Shown: positions 25,771 through 36,418, counted from the first letter of the stretch. The stretch: DNA of 64,000 nucleotides from Pseudodesulfovibrio sp. zrk46 (GCF_012516435.1 NZ_CP051216.1:62001-126000); one strand, 5' to 3'. Numbers and translations: made by a program. Notes: generated by a model not told the origin, from the letters alone.

Positions 25771-26739
25771 TCAGTCCAGATTCAGTACAGTTGGCCCGGA
25801 CGGTTTCTTCTCTTCCGCATCCGGAACCTTGTCATTCGACTTTCCGTTGGTCTCACCCTCTGGCTTGGCTTTAGCGTCACCGTTCGGTTTACTTTCAGCA
25901 TCACCCTTGGGTTTGGCGCTGGTTTCAGCATCTACATTCGTTCCAATATCCTCATTCTCAGCGACATGTCCCTTGCTCTTGAGATAAGCCCAGAACATTT
26001 TGCTTTCCTTGAGGTTCGGATTCACCTGAAGGCTCTTCTTGAGATACTTCTTACACCCTTGTACATCGCCCTTTTCGTAGTAGCAACGGGCAATGTTGTG
26101 AAAAAGGTGTTCGTCGTCCGCAACGAGTTCTTCTGCGCGCAGATAATATTGCAATGCCTGCTCGAACATCCTGTTCTTTCGCATGTTGATGCCGAAGTCA
26201 TTGAACAGGTGCTTGTGCTCTTTCTCGAAGGCGGCTTCGAGGTCGACAATACGCTCGAAGATATCGTTGGCTTTGACCTGATCTCCCCGGTCCAGATAGG
26301 TGAGCCCAAGCCCGAAATTGGCACGGACGTTCTCTTCATCCACGGCCGTGGCCTGTTTGAACTCAAACTCGGCGCTGTAGGCCGCCCCGCGCTCACGATG
26401 CTTTTCACCGCGCACGATAGCCTCGTCCACCTGCTTGATGGCAGGGAAGACGGTGCTCATGTAGAACTCGGGTTCCGGACTGTACTTGGACAGGAATTCT
26501 TCGCGATCAATGGCGCGCTTGGGGCCAGAGGGAATATAATTGCGGTTGAGCGGCTGAACTTCAATACGGCCGTCATCAAGCTCTTCGCCGCTCCAGTATG
26601 TCTTCTGGATAGTACGGCGCTGCGTGGTACCGGTACCGACCTTGGCAACGGATTGTGTGGAAAAGATACCTTTGATCTTTTCCGCTCCGTCCCTGACGAT
26701 CTCGTGGCCCTCGGCCTGCTTGGCTTCCTGCTCAGCCAT
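25771..26739 (-). CDS. Tetratricopeptide-repeat protein
   Basis: 322 residues, cytoplasmic. A variable N-terminus (1-110) precedes at least four TPR-like helical pairs at about 110-250 (GAAYSAEFEFKQATAVDEEN, ANFGLGLTYLDRGDQVKAND and following units). A low-complexity Lys/Gly/Asp tail with repeated KPxGDAxxKP units covers about 265-305. TPRs scaffold protein complexes; the partner is unknown. Desulfovibrio genomes encode similar proteins next to pyrF. It starts 12 bases after pyrF. Confidence 0.82.
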   Translation of the reverse strand: MAEQEAKQAEGHEIVRDGAEKIKGIFSTQSVAKVGTGTTQRRTIQKTYWSGEELDDGRIEVQPLNRNYIPSGPKRAIDREEFLSKYSPEPEFYMSTVFPAIKQVDEAIVRGEKHRERGAAYSAEFEFKQATAVDEENVRANFGLGLTYLDRGDQVKANDIFERIVDLEAAFEKEHKHLFNDFGINMRKNRMFEQALQYYLRAEELVADDEHLFHNIARCYYEKGDVQGCKKYLKKSLQVNPNLKESKMFWAYLKSKGHVAENEDIGTNVDAETSAKPKGDAESKPNGDAKAKPEGETNGKSNDKVPDAEEKKPSGPTVLNLD

Positions 26740-26751
26740 CAGCTCCCCTTG

Positions 26752-27453
26752 CTATGCTGAATCCATCTCCGCAAGTATGGCACGGGCAGCCTCTGCCGGA
26801 GAAGATGCACCGGTAATGGGTCTGCCAACCACCAGGAAACCTGAACCATTCCTGACAGCCTGCGCCGGAGTGACCACCCTTCGCTGATCATCGCCAGCAC
26901 TGTCCGCAGGACGGATGCCGGGAGTCAGGGCGATGAAGTCGGAACCACAGGCAGCTTTTATGCGTTCTGCCTCGAGCCCCGAACAAACCACTCCATTTAG
27001 GCCATATTGCTTGGCTTTTACAGCAAGGTCAAGGGCCATCTCAGAAGGCTCCGGTGCGCCGTCCACAGGAAGGTCCCCTGCGGCCATGCTGGTGAGCATG
27101 GTTACGGCCAAAACCAGAGGCGGTTCCTCTCCCGGTTCCACGCCTTCGGCGCACCCGGCCATGGCAGCCTTTGCCATGCGTTCACCACCCAGCGCGTGGA
27201 TGTTTACCATGTCCACACCAAGGCGCGCGGCAGAGCGGATAGCTCCCTGCACGGTGTTGGGAATATCAAAGAATTTCAGGTCCAAGAAGACCTTGAACCC
27301 CATCTCCTTGAGCCCTTTGACAACAGTAGGGCCTTCGGCGGTAAACAGCTCCAGTCCCACCTTCATCCACGTAGCTGTACCCTTGAGGGACTCGGCCATG
27401 GAGAGTGCAGACTTGGCGTCCTTGAAATCGAGTGCAACAACCAGTTCGGCCAT
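26752..27453 (-). CDS. pyrF: Orotidine-5'-phosphate decarboxylase
   Basis: A 233-residue TIM-barrel enzyme making UMP from OMP. Motifs: [14 protein letters not shown] at the N-terminus, the catalytic [13 protein letters not shown] (Asp-Lys-Asp), TPGIRPA, and [10 protein letters not shown] for phosphate binding. The ATG at 27453 overlaps the gmk stop by one base (TAATG), with GGAG 11 bases upstream, so translation is coupled. An upstream in-frame GTG is less likely. Confidence 0.95.
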   Translation of the reverse strand: MAELVVALDFKDAKSALSMAESLKGTATWMKVGLELFTAEGPTVVKGLKEMGFKVFLDLKFFDIPNTVQGAIRSAARLGVDMVNIHALGGERMAKAAMAGCAEGVEPGEEPPLVLAVTMLTSMAAGDLPVDGAPEPSEMALDLAVKAKQYGLNGVVCSGLEAERIKAACGSDFIALTPGIRPADSAGDDQRRVVTPAQAVRNGSGFLVVGRPITGASSPAEAARAILAEMDSA

Positions 27454-28082
27454 TAGTCTTCCCACTCCTTGAGGATGGTTGCTTCCACGTCAGTACGCAG
27501 TTCCGGCTTCAGGGCACCTGCCATAAATACGGCGCGGAACTCCTGATATGCCTGTTCCAGATCCTCGTTGACGATCCAGTAATCAAAGAAATCAGCCTGG
27601 GCGATCTCACCCTGGGCATTGGCCAGACGTTTGGCAATGGATTCTTCGGAGTCGGTCCCGCGGCCCACCAGACGACGGGTCAATTCTTCACGGGACGGCG
27701 GCAGCAGGAAGATGAAATTTCCCTTGTAGAAGGTCTTCTTAAGCTGCTTGGCGCCCTGTACGTCAATGTCGAAGAGAACGTCCTTACCTTCGTCCAGCAT
27801 CTTGTTCACCGGCGCAGTGGCCGTGCCGTAAAGATTGCCGTGGACCTCGGCCCATTCGCAGAACTCACCTTGGCTGCGCATGGCTACGAAGGTCTCACGC
27901 GAGACGAAGTTGTATTCACGACCATTCTGCTCGTCACCGCGAGGAGCACGAGTGGTGTAGGATACGGAAAAACCGAAATTGGGGAACTCTTCCCTCAGCT
28001 TGCTGATCAGTGTGCTTTTGCCGGTGCCGCTGGGAGCGCACACCACGAGTACCTGCCCTAGACGGGACACGGTGTCAGACAT
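27453..28082 (-). CDS. gmk: Guanylate kinase
   Basis: 209 residues. P-loop [16 protein letters not shown]-binding [22 protein letters not shown] and [11 protein letters not shown] identify it. It phosphorylates GMP to GDP. The ATG at 28082 follows the stop of the RemA-like gene with no gap. The order yicC-remA-gmk is a very common bacterial arrangement. Confidence 0.96.
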   Translation of the reverse strand: MSDTVSRLGQVLVVCAPSGTGKSTLISKLREEFPNFGFSVSYTTRAPRGDEQNGREYNFVSRETFVAMRSQGEFCEWAEVHGNLYGTATAPVNKMLDEGKDVLFDIDVQGAKQLKKTFYKGNFIFLLPPSREELTRRLVGRGTDSEESIAKRLANAQGEIAQADFFDYWIVNEDLEQAYQEFRAVFMAGALKPELRTDVEATILKEWED

Positions 28083-28337
28083 TTATTCCCCCTCTTCCGC
28101 GCTGAATCGCTGGCCAATGGTTTCGGCCTGGATGGCGGACAATATAACATGATTTGAGTCGGTGACGATAATCGCGCGGGTCTTGCGGCCCTGAGTAGCG
28201 TCGATGAGACGACCCTCCTGACGAGCATCTTCCCTCAGGCGGCGCATGGGCGCACTGGAAGGCAGGGCGATGGAAACCACCCTGCTCATAACCACGAAAT
28301 TACCGAAACCGACGTTGAGCAACCCCTGTTTCTGCAT
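28083..28337 (-). CDS. RemA/DUF370-family regulator
   Basis: 84 residues, the usual size. The core [23 protein letters not shown], then [25 protein letters not shown], are strongly conserved in DUF370. Members of the family such as RemA of Bacillus subtilis are ring-forming DNA-binding proteins controlling matrix and osmoprotection genes; the role in deltaproteobacteria is untested. A GGGGGTGAATC site precedes the ATG. It abuts gmk. Confidence 0.92.
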   Translation of the reverse strand: MQKQGLLNVGFGNFVVMSRVVSIALPSSAPMRRLREDARQEGRLIDATQGRKTRAIIVTDSNHVILSAIQAETIGQRFSAEEGE

Positions 28338-28357
28338 GATTCACCCCCGGGTGGATG

Positions 28358-29239
28358 CTACTCGATGTTCTGAACCTGTTCGCGGCAACGCTCCAACTCG
28401 GCCTTGAAATCCACCACCAGTCGGCTGACCGTGGTGTCCTGCGCCTTGTTGCCGCAGGTGTTGATCTCGCGGAAGGTCTCCTGCAGCAGGAAGTCGAGCT
28501 TCTTGCCCGCATCACCCTTGGTGGTGAGCACTTCTTCCAGACGTTCCAGATGAGCGGCCAGACGGGTCAGTTCTTCGGAGACGTCGAGCTTGTCAGTCAG
28601 GTGAGCCACTTCCTGAAGCATGCGGTCTTCGGAGAACTCGGCTCCGGCGGATTCCAGCATGTCGATGATGCGCTGACGCAGGCCAGCTTTCTTCTCTTCC
28701 AGAATATCCGGGATGCGTTCGCTGATCTTGTCGGTAAGGTCATGCAGCGTTTCCAGACGGGAAAGCAGGTCGGCCACCATGGCGTCGCCTTCCACGGAGC
28801 GGGCGTTCACCCAATCCTTGAGAGCGGCTTCGAGGCCCTTGGTCAGGCTCTCAGCCAGACCCGGATCAGGCTCGCTGCCGTTGTCACGCCACAGGGAGGA
28901 CATGGAGAGGAGCTTGTTGTAATCGACTTCGAAAGCCTCACCGCGGCTCTCTGCAAGCTTCTGCATCTGCCCGAGCATGGCGTTTGCCATGGTCTCGTTG
29001 AAGGTGACACCCATGATACCGGCGTCCAGCACTTCAAGGTTCAGGGACACATCAACCCTGCCGCGAGAGGCATAGGTGCGGACCACTTTTTCCCAGCCGT
29101 TTTCCAGGCTGCGGAGGTAACCGGGCATGCGCCATTTCACATCAAGAAAACGGCCATTGACGCTCTTGATCTCCCATACATGGGTCCAGGCGTCCTCATT
29201 TGTTTCGTGTCGGCCGAAGCCGGTCATGCTAACAGGCAT
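28358..29239 (-). CDS. yicC: YicC-family endoribonuclease
   Basis: 293 residues. The N-terminus MTGFGRHE and EIKSVNGRFLDVKWR are family signatures; the C-terminal DUF1732 part holds DFLLQETFREINTCGNKAQD. YicC of E. coli cleaves RNA, including the sRNA RyhB, so a role in RNA turnover is likely. AAGGAATAATAT precedes the ATG at 29239. It is 20 bases upstream of the RemA-like gene. Confidence 0.93.
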   Translation of the reverse strand: MPVSMTGFGRHETNEDAWTHVWEIKSVNGRFLDVKWRMPGYLRSLENGWEKVVRTYASRGRVDVSLNLEVLDAGIMGVTFNETMANAMLGQMQKLAESRGEAFEVDYNKLLSMSSLWRDNGSEPDPGLAESLTKGLEAALKDWVNARSVEGDAMVADLLSRLETLHDLTDKISERIPDILEEKKAGLRQRIIDMLESAGAEFSEDRMLQEVAHLTDKLDVSEELTRLAAHLERLEEVLTTKGDAGKKLDFLLQETFREINTCGNKAQDTTVSRLVVDFKAELERCREQVQNIE

Positions 29240-29270
29240 ATATTATTCCTTCTTTCTACCCGCGTATTGT

Positions 29271-29816
29271 TCAACCATTTGACGTATACGGGTTGTTGAG
29301 CTTGGTTTTATACGACTGACGAAGTTTTGTCAGCCGGGTCTTCATATCCAGGTCGGCATAATCAGGGAAGGTCCAGGGGAAATCCACCCACTGCTTCTTC
29401 TGCCACATCAGGGTCAGATCTGCCCAGATGCCGCCTTTCAGATAAATTCTATGGCCGGAGCGTTTGCCAGTGGCCAGCACCAGATTCTGGAGCGTGACGA
29501 ATCCCGGATCGAGATTGAACATCCGGCTGTCGTCCTCGCCATAGCGGAGTTCCAGACTGTTGGTGAACAGCTTGATATCGGCCAGCTCGTCCAGCGGCCG
29601 AAGCAGTTTGAACGCCACCAGACGCCGCGTAATGGGCGATCCTAACTCCGCGTTGTAATAATCGGAAAAATCGAACGGGAACAGATCGGACACCTCGTCC
29701 ATGGGACCGAACTCGGCTTCCAGATCACGATGGAGCGCAGGCCAGCACTCGTCCCAGCGAGCACTCAGAATGGAGATGATCAGCAGCCCCGGATCAGGGG
29801 AGACAGGCGTGCTCAT
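29271..29816 (-). CDS. DUF4416 protein
   Basis: 181 residues with no membrane part. Features typical of this little-known family are LIISILSARWDECWPALHRDL, DLFPFDFSDYYNAELG and PGFVTLQNLVLATGKRSGHRIYL. The function is unknown. The ATG at 29816 overlaps the mtaB stop (ATGA), with GGAGGTGATGCG upstream, so translation is coupled. It sits between mtaB and yicC. Confidence 0.85.
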   Translation of the reverse strand: MSTPVSPDPGLLIISILSARWDECWPALHRDLEAEFGPMDEVSDLFPFDFSDYYNAELGSPITRRLVAFKLLRPLDELADIKLFTNSLELRYGEDDSRMFNLDPGFVTLQNLVLATGKRSGHRIYLKGGIWADLTLMWQKKQWVDFPWTFPDYADLDMKTRLTKLRQSYKTKLNNPYTSNG

Positions 29817-31129
29817 CGCATCACCTCCAGCGGCTCCACCAGAATGACGCCTTTCTCCTGTCCCACAGGCTTGGCGCGTACAATCATGCGCGGATCGGCT
29901 CCGTCTGGCAGGCTGTCGAAACGACACGCGGCGTAAAATTCGCTCACCCCACGTCCGACTTCATCCTGCACCAGCACATCGATGCTGTCGCGCTTCAGCA
30001 GTTCAGCCTGAAACGCCTTCTTCTTCTCGTTGACCAGCTTGCGAAGCCGTGCGGCGCGCTCCTTGCGCACAGGCACCGAGACAACGTTCTTGAGCGTCTC
30101 TGCCCGGGTGCCGGGCCGCTCGGAATAGGGAAATACGTGACCATAAGTCAGGGGCAGGCGACGGCACAAGTCCATGGTGTTCTCGAACTGTTCCTCTGTC
30201 TCGCCTGGGAACCCGGTGATGATGTCCGCCCCAAGACCGATGGTCGGCCAGATTGTGGACAGACGCTCCATGAAGGACACGGCGTTCTCCGGCGAATAGT
30301 GCCCACGGCCCATGGCACGCAGCACATCCGGGTCACCGCTCTGCAAGGAAAGATGGAGTTGGGGGCAGACCATGCGGGAGGCAGCCAATGTCTCGAATGC
30401 CTTGTCATCCAGCTGGCCCGGCTCCACAGAGGAGATACGAAATCTTGCCCGTCCGGCCCAACCGAGGGAAAATTCTGATTCCAGTCGCTGAACGAGATCC
30501 CAGAAGTCCACCTTTTCAGTCAGCCCCCGACCAAAATGCCGAAGATTGATGCCGCTGAGAATGAACTCGCGGAAACCGGCGGCCAGCAGACGGCCAACCT
30601 CTTCCACCACTTCGTCCATGGGACGACTGATGGACTTGCCGCGCGTGAGCGGGATGATGCAGTAGGTGCAATTGTGGGAACAGCCGTCCTGCACCTTGAC
30701 CACGGCGCGGGCACGGCCATAGCCGGAGATGGAGAACGGCGCAAAGGCTGGCTTGTCGTCTTTACCCTCAGTCTCGGGGGTATCATCCGATTCCGGCCCT
30801 TCCAGCAACTTGGCCTTTTCGTCCTGTGGTACGACACGGACGACGCCGGGAAGCTCGGCCAGTTCCTTGGGCTGAATCTGGGCAGCGCACCCGGTGATGA
30901 TTATCTCGGCATCGGGATTGTCGCGATGGTAGCGGCGCACGGCCTGGCGCAGGTCAGCCACGGCATTGGCGGTCACGGCGCAGGAGTTGACCAGGATCAG
31001 GTTCGCCTCCTGAACACTCTTGACCTCAACGGCCTCCTGGCCGCCGTCGCGCGCCCATGCCTCGCCAATGGCTTGGGTCTCGTATTGGTTGATCTTGCAA
31101 CCCAAGGTGGCGGTGAAAAATCTAATCAT
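29813..31129 (-). CDS. mtaB: tRNA methylthiotransferase MtaB
   Basis: 438 residues, converting t6A37 to ms2t6A37 in tRNAs reading ANN codons. It has an N-terminal UPF0004 iron-sulfur domain (TLGCKINQYET, VNSCAVTANAVAD, ITGCAAQ), the radical SAM cluster motif CSHNCTYCIIP, and a C-terminal TRAM-like region. An acidic insert (EGPESDDTPETEGKDD, near 110-125) separates the first two domains. It leads the minus-strand run; ribosome site weak. Confidence 0.92.
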   Translation of the reverse strand: MIRFFTATLGCKINQYETQAIGEAWARDGGQEAVEVKSVQEANLILVNSCAVTANAVADLRQAVRRYHRDNPDAEIIITGCAAQIQPKELAELPGVVRVVPQDEKAKLLEGPESDDTPETEGKDDKPAFAPFSISGYGRARAVVKVQDGCSHNCTYCIIPLTRGKSISRPMDEVVEEVGRLLAAGFREFILSGINLRHFGRGLTEKVDFWDLVQRLESEFSLGWAGRARFRISSVEPGQLDDKAFETLAASRMVCPQLHLSLQSGDPDVLRAMGRGHYSPENAVSFMERLSTIWPTIGLGADIITGFPGETEEQFENTMDLCRRLPLTYGHVFPYSERPGTRAETLKNVVSVPVRKERAARLRKLVNEKKKAFQAELLKRDSIDVLVQDEVGRGVSEFYAACRFDSLPDGADPRMIVRAKPVGQEKGVILVEPLEVMR

Positions 31130-31272
31130 GTACTGTCAGCCCCATGCAGGTCATTTGCCGCTGGTGATCACTGTAAAGAAAAATGGACGGGAAGACAAAA
31201 TTCGGTTCGCCGAAGTCGCGTACTCCAGCCTTGAACAAGCGGCCTAATGCAAATGCCTCCGGGGGTCAATCC

Positions 31273-31770
31273 GTGGGACGACGTTTACCATTATTATTTC
31301 TTATCTTCGCCATCGCTGGATGTCATTTTGTAGGCGGCACCATCGGCGTGGGCAACCGCTCCGGCGTAGGCGTAGCCTTCAGCGCTTATGGCGATTTTCT
31401 CTATTCCGGCAACGGTGAGGCCTACTCCAACAACAAGAAGGGTCTTAATCAGTTCCTCACCCGCGATTTTCCTGCCGCGCGAAAAACCTTTGAGGCCACC
31501 CTTGCCAAATACCCGACCAACCCCGATGCGACATACTATCTCGGCCTGACCCTCATTCAGCTGGAGGAGCGCGACGCCGGATATGACATGCTCCAACGAT
31601 ACAGCGACCCGTTCAATGCTCCAACGGTCCAAAACGTCAAATGGTGGGCCAGCTACTGCAAAAAGAAGCCAGACCTGACGCCTGACAAAATCCACAAGGT
31701 CATGAACAAGGCCCGCAGCGAAGGATTCCAACGAAATCTGGAATACGAATGGGACCGACGTCGTTGGTAG
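31273..31770 (+). CDS. TPR-containing lipoprotein
   Basis: With the GTG at 31273 (GGGGG 5 bases upstream) the product is 165 residues beginning GRRLPLLFLIFAIAGC. This is a lipoprotein signal with lipobox IAGC, so the mature protein is lipid-anchored, probably in the outer membrane. An ATG at 31183 is in frame but would put 30 extra residues before the signal. One or two TPR-like units follow (ARKTFEATLAKYPTNPDATYYLG). Function unknown; a strong terminator follows. Confidence 0.75.
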   Translation: MGRRLPLLFLIFAIAGCHFVGGTIGVGNRSGVGVAFSAYGDFLYSGNGEAYSNNKKGLNQFLTRDFPAARKTFEATLAKYPTNPDATYYLGLTLIQLEERDAGYDMLQRYSDPFNAPTVQNVKWWASYCKKKPDLTPDKIHKVMNKARSEGFQRNLEYEWDRRRW

Positions 31771-31780
31771 AGACAAAGAA

Positions 31781-31807
31781 AAAGGCCGTCCACTCAGGAC
31801 GGCCTTT
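31781..31807. terminator. Bidirectional terminator
   Basis: Perfect stem AAAGGCCGTCC / GGACGGCCTTT, 5-nt loop, A-run before and T-run after, between the convergent lipoprotein and sensor kinase genes. Confidence 0.92.
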
Positions 31808-31829
31808 CTTATTTTCAAAACAAGACGCC

Positions 31830-33746
31830 TTACAACTCAACCTTGATCACTCTCGGGATCGTGACCGTAAAGACCGAGCCTTCGCCCGGCTCACTCTCCA
31901 CCACGATCATGCCACCATGCTGACCGACAATCTCGTTGGCAACAAACAATCCGATACCGGTACCGGAGCTGCCTTTGGAGGAGAAGAACAGGGTAAAGAG
32001 CTTGTCGCGGGTCTCCGCATCCATACCGACACCTTCGTCAGTGACGCGGAAAACGACCGCTTCCTTGTTGCCTGTAACCTTGAGGGTAACGCGGCGATCA
32101 CCGGGTTGGGCTGCACAGGCATCAATGGCGTTCTCGATGATGTTGCCGAGAGCCGAAGCAAGGATGGACTTGTCCACCTGGAACGTGCCGAGCACGGCGC
32201 CCATGTCCAGATCGAGGGTGATATCCTGCATCTTGGCCTTGGCCGCAAAGGAGGAATAGAGGTCCAGCGTAAACTGTCCTGCATCGATCTCCTTCCAGTT
32301 GAGTTCGCGCTTCTTGGCGTAATAGAGGATGTCGAGCACGGTCTGCTTCACGCGGTCCGTCAGGAACTGCAAGTCGTTGAAGCCGTCCTCGATACGTTCG
32401 AAATTCTCTTTCTCAATACCGGAGCCGAGGCGATAGATGGCACCATCAATGCCGGTGAGCAGTCCCTTGATACCATGGGCCGTGGTGCCAAGCAGCAAGC
32501 CGAGGGAAGTCAGACGATCCTGCAAACGGCGAATCTGAGTGATGTCCGTGATCATTTCGATCGCCTGAACGATCTCGCCCGAGGCATCGCGAATGGGCGC
32601 ACTCCAGATGAGTACGTTGACCTTGCCGCCCTTTCGGTCCGTGATCACGGTCTCCATCTGGTGGGATTCGCCATCCTGAAACGTCTTTTCCAGCGGACAT
32701 TCCTTGCACACATGCTGACGGTGCATGAGCTTCTCAAAACATTTGCACCCGCCGAAGTCGCCAAAATGTCGCTTGTAGCGATCATTGGCCGACTCGATGA
32801 CGTAATCCCGGTCCTGCACAGTGAGATAACAAGGGGACTGGTCAAAAAGCTGCTCAAACTTGTGGCGGGTGGTCCGCAGTTCCTCGCGCAACTCTTCGGC
32901 CTCATTGAGGTCCACCATGAACTCGAGCACCAGCTCTACACCGCTGTCGGTGGCCATGATGGGGATGGTGTTGACCAGCACGCCATGGAGGTTGTCATTG
33001 ACGCATCGCACCACGTAATTGCCCTTGTATGGTTCCCCGGTCTTGAGAGTCTGAGCCACCGGACAGTCGCGAGGACCAAGCTCCAACCCTTCGAACATCG
33101 ACCAGCTGTCACGTCCGACCAGATTACCGAGCTTCTTGCGGTAGTGCTCGTTCACGGTCACCACGTCCATATCCACGTTATGAATGGACACGAACAACGG
33201 CATCTGGTTGAATACATTGAGATTGTCCAGATTATGGGCAAATGAATCAAGACTGGAGGTCAGCCCTTCAAACAGCTGGCAGGCAGCCACTTTTCGCTCT
33301 GCCTCGACAAGCTGGGCGGACTTGATATCCACCAACTCCTCAAGATTGCGCGTATGTGCTTCCAGCTCTCGAGACATGAAGATGCGCTCCTGCGCCCGTT
33401 GCAGGGCAAAATACAGGACGTCATCATTAATGGGCTTGCTGATGAAATCAAAGGCCTTGTTCTGGAGGCTCTGGACCGCCAGTTCCATATCGCCATGACC
33501 GGTGATCATGATGACCTCGGTCTCCGGGGATTCCTTTTTGACGAGCCTAAGCAGGTCGATGCCGCTCTTGCCGGGCATCTTGATGTCGGTGATGACTATG
33601 GGGTGACGCTTTTCGCGAAAAATCTCGAGGGCGGAATCCACATCGGCAGCCGTATCCACACGGTGCCCATTCTCTTCGAGGGTTATGGACAGGACCGTAC
33701 GAATCCCCTGTTCGTCGTCAACGAGCAGAATGGGGAGCTGATTCAT
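31830..33746 (-). CDS. Sensor kinase with N-terminal receiver and PAS domains
   Basis: 638 residues, soluble. Residues 1-120 are a receiver (LLVDDE, phospho-Asp in ITDIKMP, SKP). A coiled linker and two PAS-like domains (about 165-290 and 300-410) follow. The second PAS has Cys clusters (GGCKCFEKL and HVCKECPLEK) that could bind a metal or iron-sulfur cluster. The kinase core has an unusual H-box, TTAHGIKGLLTGIDGAIY, and an intact ATPase domain (NIIENAIDAC, DEGVGMD, GTGIGLF). The receiver-first order suits a response unit that switches its own kinase. No cognate regulator is adjacent. Confidence 0.9.
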   Translation of the reverse strand: MNQLPILLVDDEQGIRTVLSITLEENGHRVDTAADVDSALEIFREKRHPIVITDIKMPGKSGIDLLRLVKKESPETEVIMITGHGDMELAVQSLQNKAFDFISKPINDDVLYFALQRAQERIFMSRELEAHTRNLEELVDIKSAQLVEAERKVAACQLFEGLTSSLDSFAHNLDNLNVFNQMPLFVSIHNVDMDVVTVNEHYRKKLGNLVGRDSWSMFEGLELGPRDCPVAQTLKTGEPYKGNYVVRCVNDNLHGVLVNTIPIMATDSGVELVLEFMVDLNEAEELREELRTTRHKFEQLFDQSPCYLTVQDRDYVIESANDRYKRHFGDFGGCKCFEKLMHRQHVCKECPLEKTFQDGESHQMETVITDRKGGKVNVLIWSAPIRDASGEIVQAIEMITDITQIRRLQDRLTSLGLLLGTTAHGIKGLLTGIDGAIYRLGSGIEKENFERIEDGFNDLQFLTDRVKQTVLDILYYAKKRELNWKEIDAGQFTLDLYSSFAAKAKMQDITLDLDMGAVLGTFQVDKSILASALGNIIENAIDACAAQPGDRRVTLKVTGNKEAVVFRVTDEGVGMDAETRDKLFTLFFSSKGSSGTGIGLFVANEIVGQHGGMIVVESEPGEGSVFTVTIPRVIKVEL

Positions 33747-33912
33747 GGCAGATTGGCCTCCGACTTGTGATAACAGGATTTTCTACGAAAACCACTTACA
33801 GCCGAGGCAAATACATACCAAACCAGTAGGCAAAGTCAACGCTCATGATTTCGATATGATCCGGCAAAAACCGAACCATTTCAGTATGAAATAGAGATTT
33901 ACAAGCCTCGTT

Positions 33913-36327
33913 CTAGGCCTGCATCTTATCTATAGCTTCACGCAATCCCTGAGCAAGATTATTCAGATCATGGATGGCCGCTTCGGCCTCCTGCATGGCA
34001 TCTGCAGTCTCGCCCGCAATCCGGTTGACCGAATCCGTGGCTTCACTGATGCGCTCACTGGCTGCGGACTGTTCTTCGGCTGCGGCGGCAATATCCTGTA
34101 CCTGAGAGGCAGCCTCGTCTGCCTTGGCCACGATGGAATGGAGGGAATCACCCGACTGCTCAATCATCTCGCGGCATTCATCCAACGCTTTGTTGGCCTT
34201 GTCATTGCTTTCAATATTACTGGCTGCGGACTGCTGAATGGATCGAATATAGTCACCGACCTCATGGGTGGCGTCCATGGTTTTCTCTGCCAACTTGCGC
34301 ACCTCGTCGGCAACAACGGCAAAGCCGCGTCCAGCCTCACCAGCGCGGGCTGCTTCGATGGCGGCATTCAGGGCCAGCAGGTTTGTCTGGTCTGCGATAT
34401 CGGTAATCACGCCCATGATGGCGCCGATACCCTTTGCGTGCTCACCCAATTCGTCCATCTGCTTGCGTAGCCCTTCGGACTGTTCGTGAACGTCCCGAAT
34501 CATGACCACCGAACGATCCACAATCTCCGCACCGGAGCGGGCCAACTCGCTGGTCTCTTCGGACATGCGAGCAGTGGTCGAAGCGCTGTTGGCCACTTCA
34601 GCAACCGTGTTCGCCATGGCATCCACGGCAGACGAAGCCTCCATGGAACGGTTGCGCTGTTCCATGGCACCGTCGCTGGCACTTTTGATCTGATCAGCCA
34701 ATCCCATGGCGGAATCGGTTACGGCACGGGCGATGTCGTTGGCATCGCGGGCGGCCTGCTCGATAAGCACATTCTTGGCCTCGACCGCTTCCTTCTGTCT
34801 GCGCTCCTCAGTGAGATCCACCCAAATAGTGATGGCACCGATGAGTTCATTATCCAGATCATAAATCGGCGTGGACACCACATGCAGGATGACGGTCTTA
34901 TTGTCGATATCGCGAGTCAGCTCAATCTCCCATTCCACCTGCTCGCGCTTCTTCATGGCGACCTGCGTCAGCGTCTTGCGCTTGGGGTCATGATAGATGA
35001 CCTCATTGAGCGTCAGGCCATAGTAATTGATAAACTCTTTGCGCTTACCGAGCATTTTGGCAGCAGCACTGTTGAAATGGGTAATGCAGTTGTCCAGATC
35101 AACCACCGCACAAGGGATGGTGACGCCGTCCAGCACACCCCGGCTGAAACCGAGCTGTTTCTTCATTTCACGAACCATGTCCTGAACCGAGGCCATGGTG
35201 CGGCCGATGGCGTCATTGACACCGTAGGAAAAATCACATTCAAAATTACCCTGGCTCACGGTATCGGCTGTGCTCGCCAGCTTGTTCATGGGGGCCACCA
35301 ACTGACGGCTGACAAACCAGATAATGATAAGGGCAAGTACCAGTGGCAGCACGCTGGAGGTCAATGCGCCCATGAGGATGCGACGATCAACTCCGGCCAA
35401 CAGCTCCGAACTGTTCACGCTTGTCACGAGATAAGCATCCCACGGCTCGAAGTAGACCACTCGGGACCAGACCTCATCATCACCGACAGCCAGATTGACG
35501 GTGCCTCCCATCGATTTCAGGTCATTATCCTGCGCAATGAGTGCCCTGAGAGCATCTGCGGCGGCAGCGTCTTTCGGGGCCACCGGAAATTCACCATTAG
35601 CCTTAACAACATAGGAATAGCCCTTGCCTCCTACATTTACCTCCTGAATGAACTTGGAGAAATCAGTAGAAATTACCGGCCGAGCCACTTCCAGTGCGCC
35701 CATGACGTTCTCGTCGAAGTCACGAATGGCCTGATAGGCGACTACGTACCAGCCGCCCTCCAGATTGGCGATACCCTCGAACCGCTCTCCTGCATGAATG
35801 GCGGCGTAGGCAGGATGGTCAGCTGGGATAAATACTCCCTGCAAAGGCTCATCTGCACCATTTTTGATGGTGGTGGATACACGAACAAGACGTTCATTAT
35901 TGAGTTGGAGGACAGAGGACAGCACTTCGGCCGTTTCAGCCATGGAGTCCACCAGCTTGGAACTTTCGTGCAAATATTTCGAGCCGAGCTTGAAGGCGGG
36001 AATGGTGACGTCTTCCGATGCGCCAGAGACCTGATTCTTGATGGTCATGTCCACATCATAGAGCATCTCGAACATGGGGAGGCCGCTGATGCCCATGACG
36101 CGGCTGAAGATATTCAGATCCGAACCGATCTTGCGACGGGCGAGCCGATCCTGCATGGCCACGGTTTCGGCCAATGTGGAAGAGACGTCTTCCAAAGCAG
36201 CCACACCGTTGTCGAGGTATTCACTGCGAGAATTATAGAAGTTGACGCCAGACATGCAGGCGATGGTCAGGAGGACGATCAGCAGGGAGGCGATAGTCAG
36301 CTTGCTTTGAAATCCGAATTTCAACAT
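33913..36327 (-). CDS. Methyl-accepting chemotaxis protein with Cache and PAS domains
   Basis: 804 residues. Membrane helix 1 spans about 12-32, a periplasmic Cache-type sensor lies at about 40-315, helix 2 at about 318-342, then HAMP. A cytoplasmic PAS follows ([15 protein letters not shown] through about 520). The signalling domain shows the invariant tip [21 protein letters not shown] and EVRKLAEK. It senses a small molecule outside and perhaps redox or a ligand inside, reporting to CheA/CheW. It is transcribed alone; a 25-bp palindrome lies upstream. Confidence 0.95.
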   Translation of the reverse strand: MLKFGFQSKLTIASLLIVLLTIACMSGVNFYNSRSEYLDNGVAALEDVSSTLAETVAMQDRLARRKIGSDLNIFSRVMGISGLPMFEMLYDVDMTIKNQVSGASEDVTIPAFKLGSKYLHESSKLVDSMAETAEVLSSVLQLNNERLVRVSTTIKNGADEPLQGVFIPADHPAYAAIHAGERFEGIANLEGGWYVVAYQAIRDFDENVMGALEVARPVISTDFSKFIQEVNVGGKGYSYVVKANGEFPVAPKDAAAADALRALIAQDNDLKSMGGTVNLAVGDDEVWSRVVYFEPWDAYLVTSVNSSELLAGVDRRILMGALTSSVLPLVLALIIIWFVSRQLVAPMNKLASTADTVSQGNFECDFSYGVNDAIGRTMASVQDMVREMKKQLGFSRGVLDGVTIPCAVVDLDNCITHFNSAAAKMLGKRKEFINYYGLTLNEVIYHDPKRKTLTQVAMKKREQVEWEIELTRDIDNKTVILHVVSTPIYDLDNELIGAITIWVDLTEERRQKEAVEAKNVLIEQAARDANDIARAVTDSAMGLADQIKSASDGAMEQRNRSMEASSAVDAMANTVAEVANSASTTARMSEETSELARSGAEIVDRSVVMIRDVHEQSEGLRKQMDELGEHAKGIGAIMGVITDIADQTNLLALNAAIEAARAGEAGRGFAVVADEVRKLAEKTMDATHEVGDYIRSIQQSAASNIESNDKANKALDECREMIEQSGDSLHSIVAKADEAASQVQDIAAAAEEQSAASERISEATDSVNRIAGETADAMQEAEAAIHDLNNLAQGLREAIDKMQA

Positions 36328-36393
36328 GTGGGCAACCCAAGTGTTAAAGTGTAGCTAAATGAGACGCGACACTTTAGACACGAGTTCACGACA

Positions 36394-36418
36394 ATTGTAA
36401 CAATTCAATGTTACAATA
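36394..36418. promoter_or_regulatory. Palindromic operator candidate upstream of the chemoreceptor
   Basis: A perfect ATTGTAACA-N6-TGTTACAAT lies 67-91 bases before the chemoreceptor start. There is no T-run, so an operator is favoured over a terminator. Confidence 0.5.
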
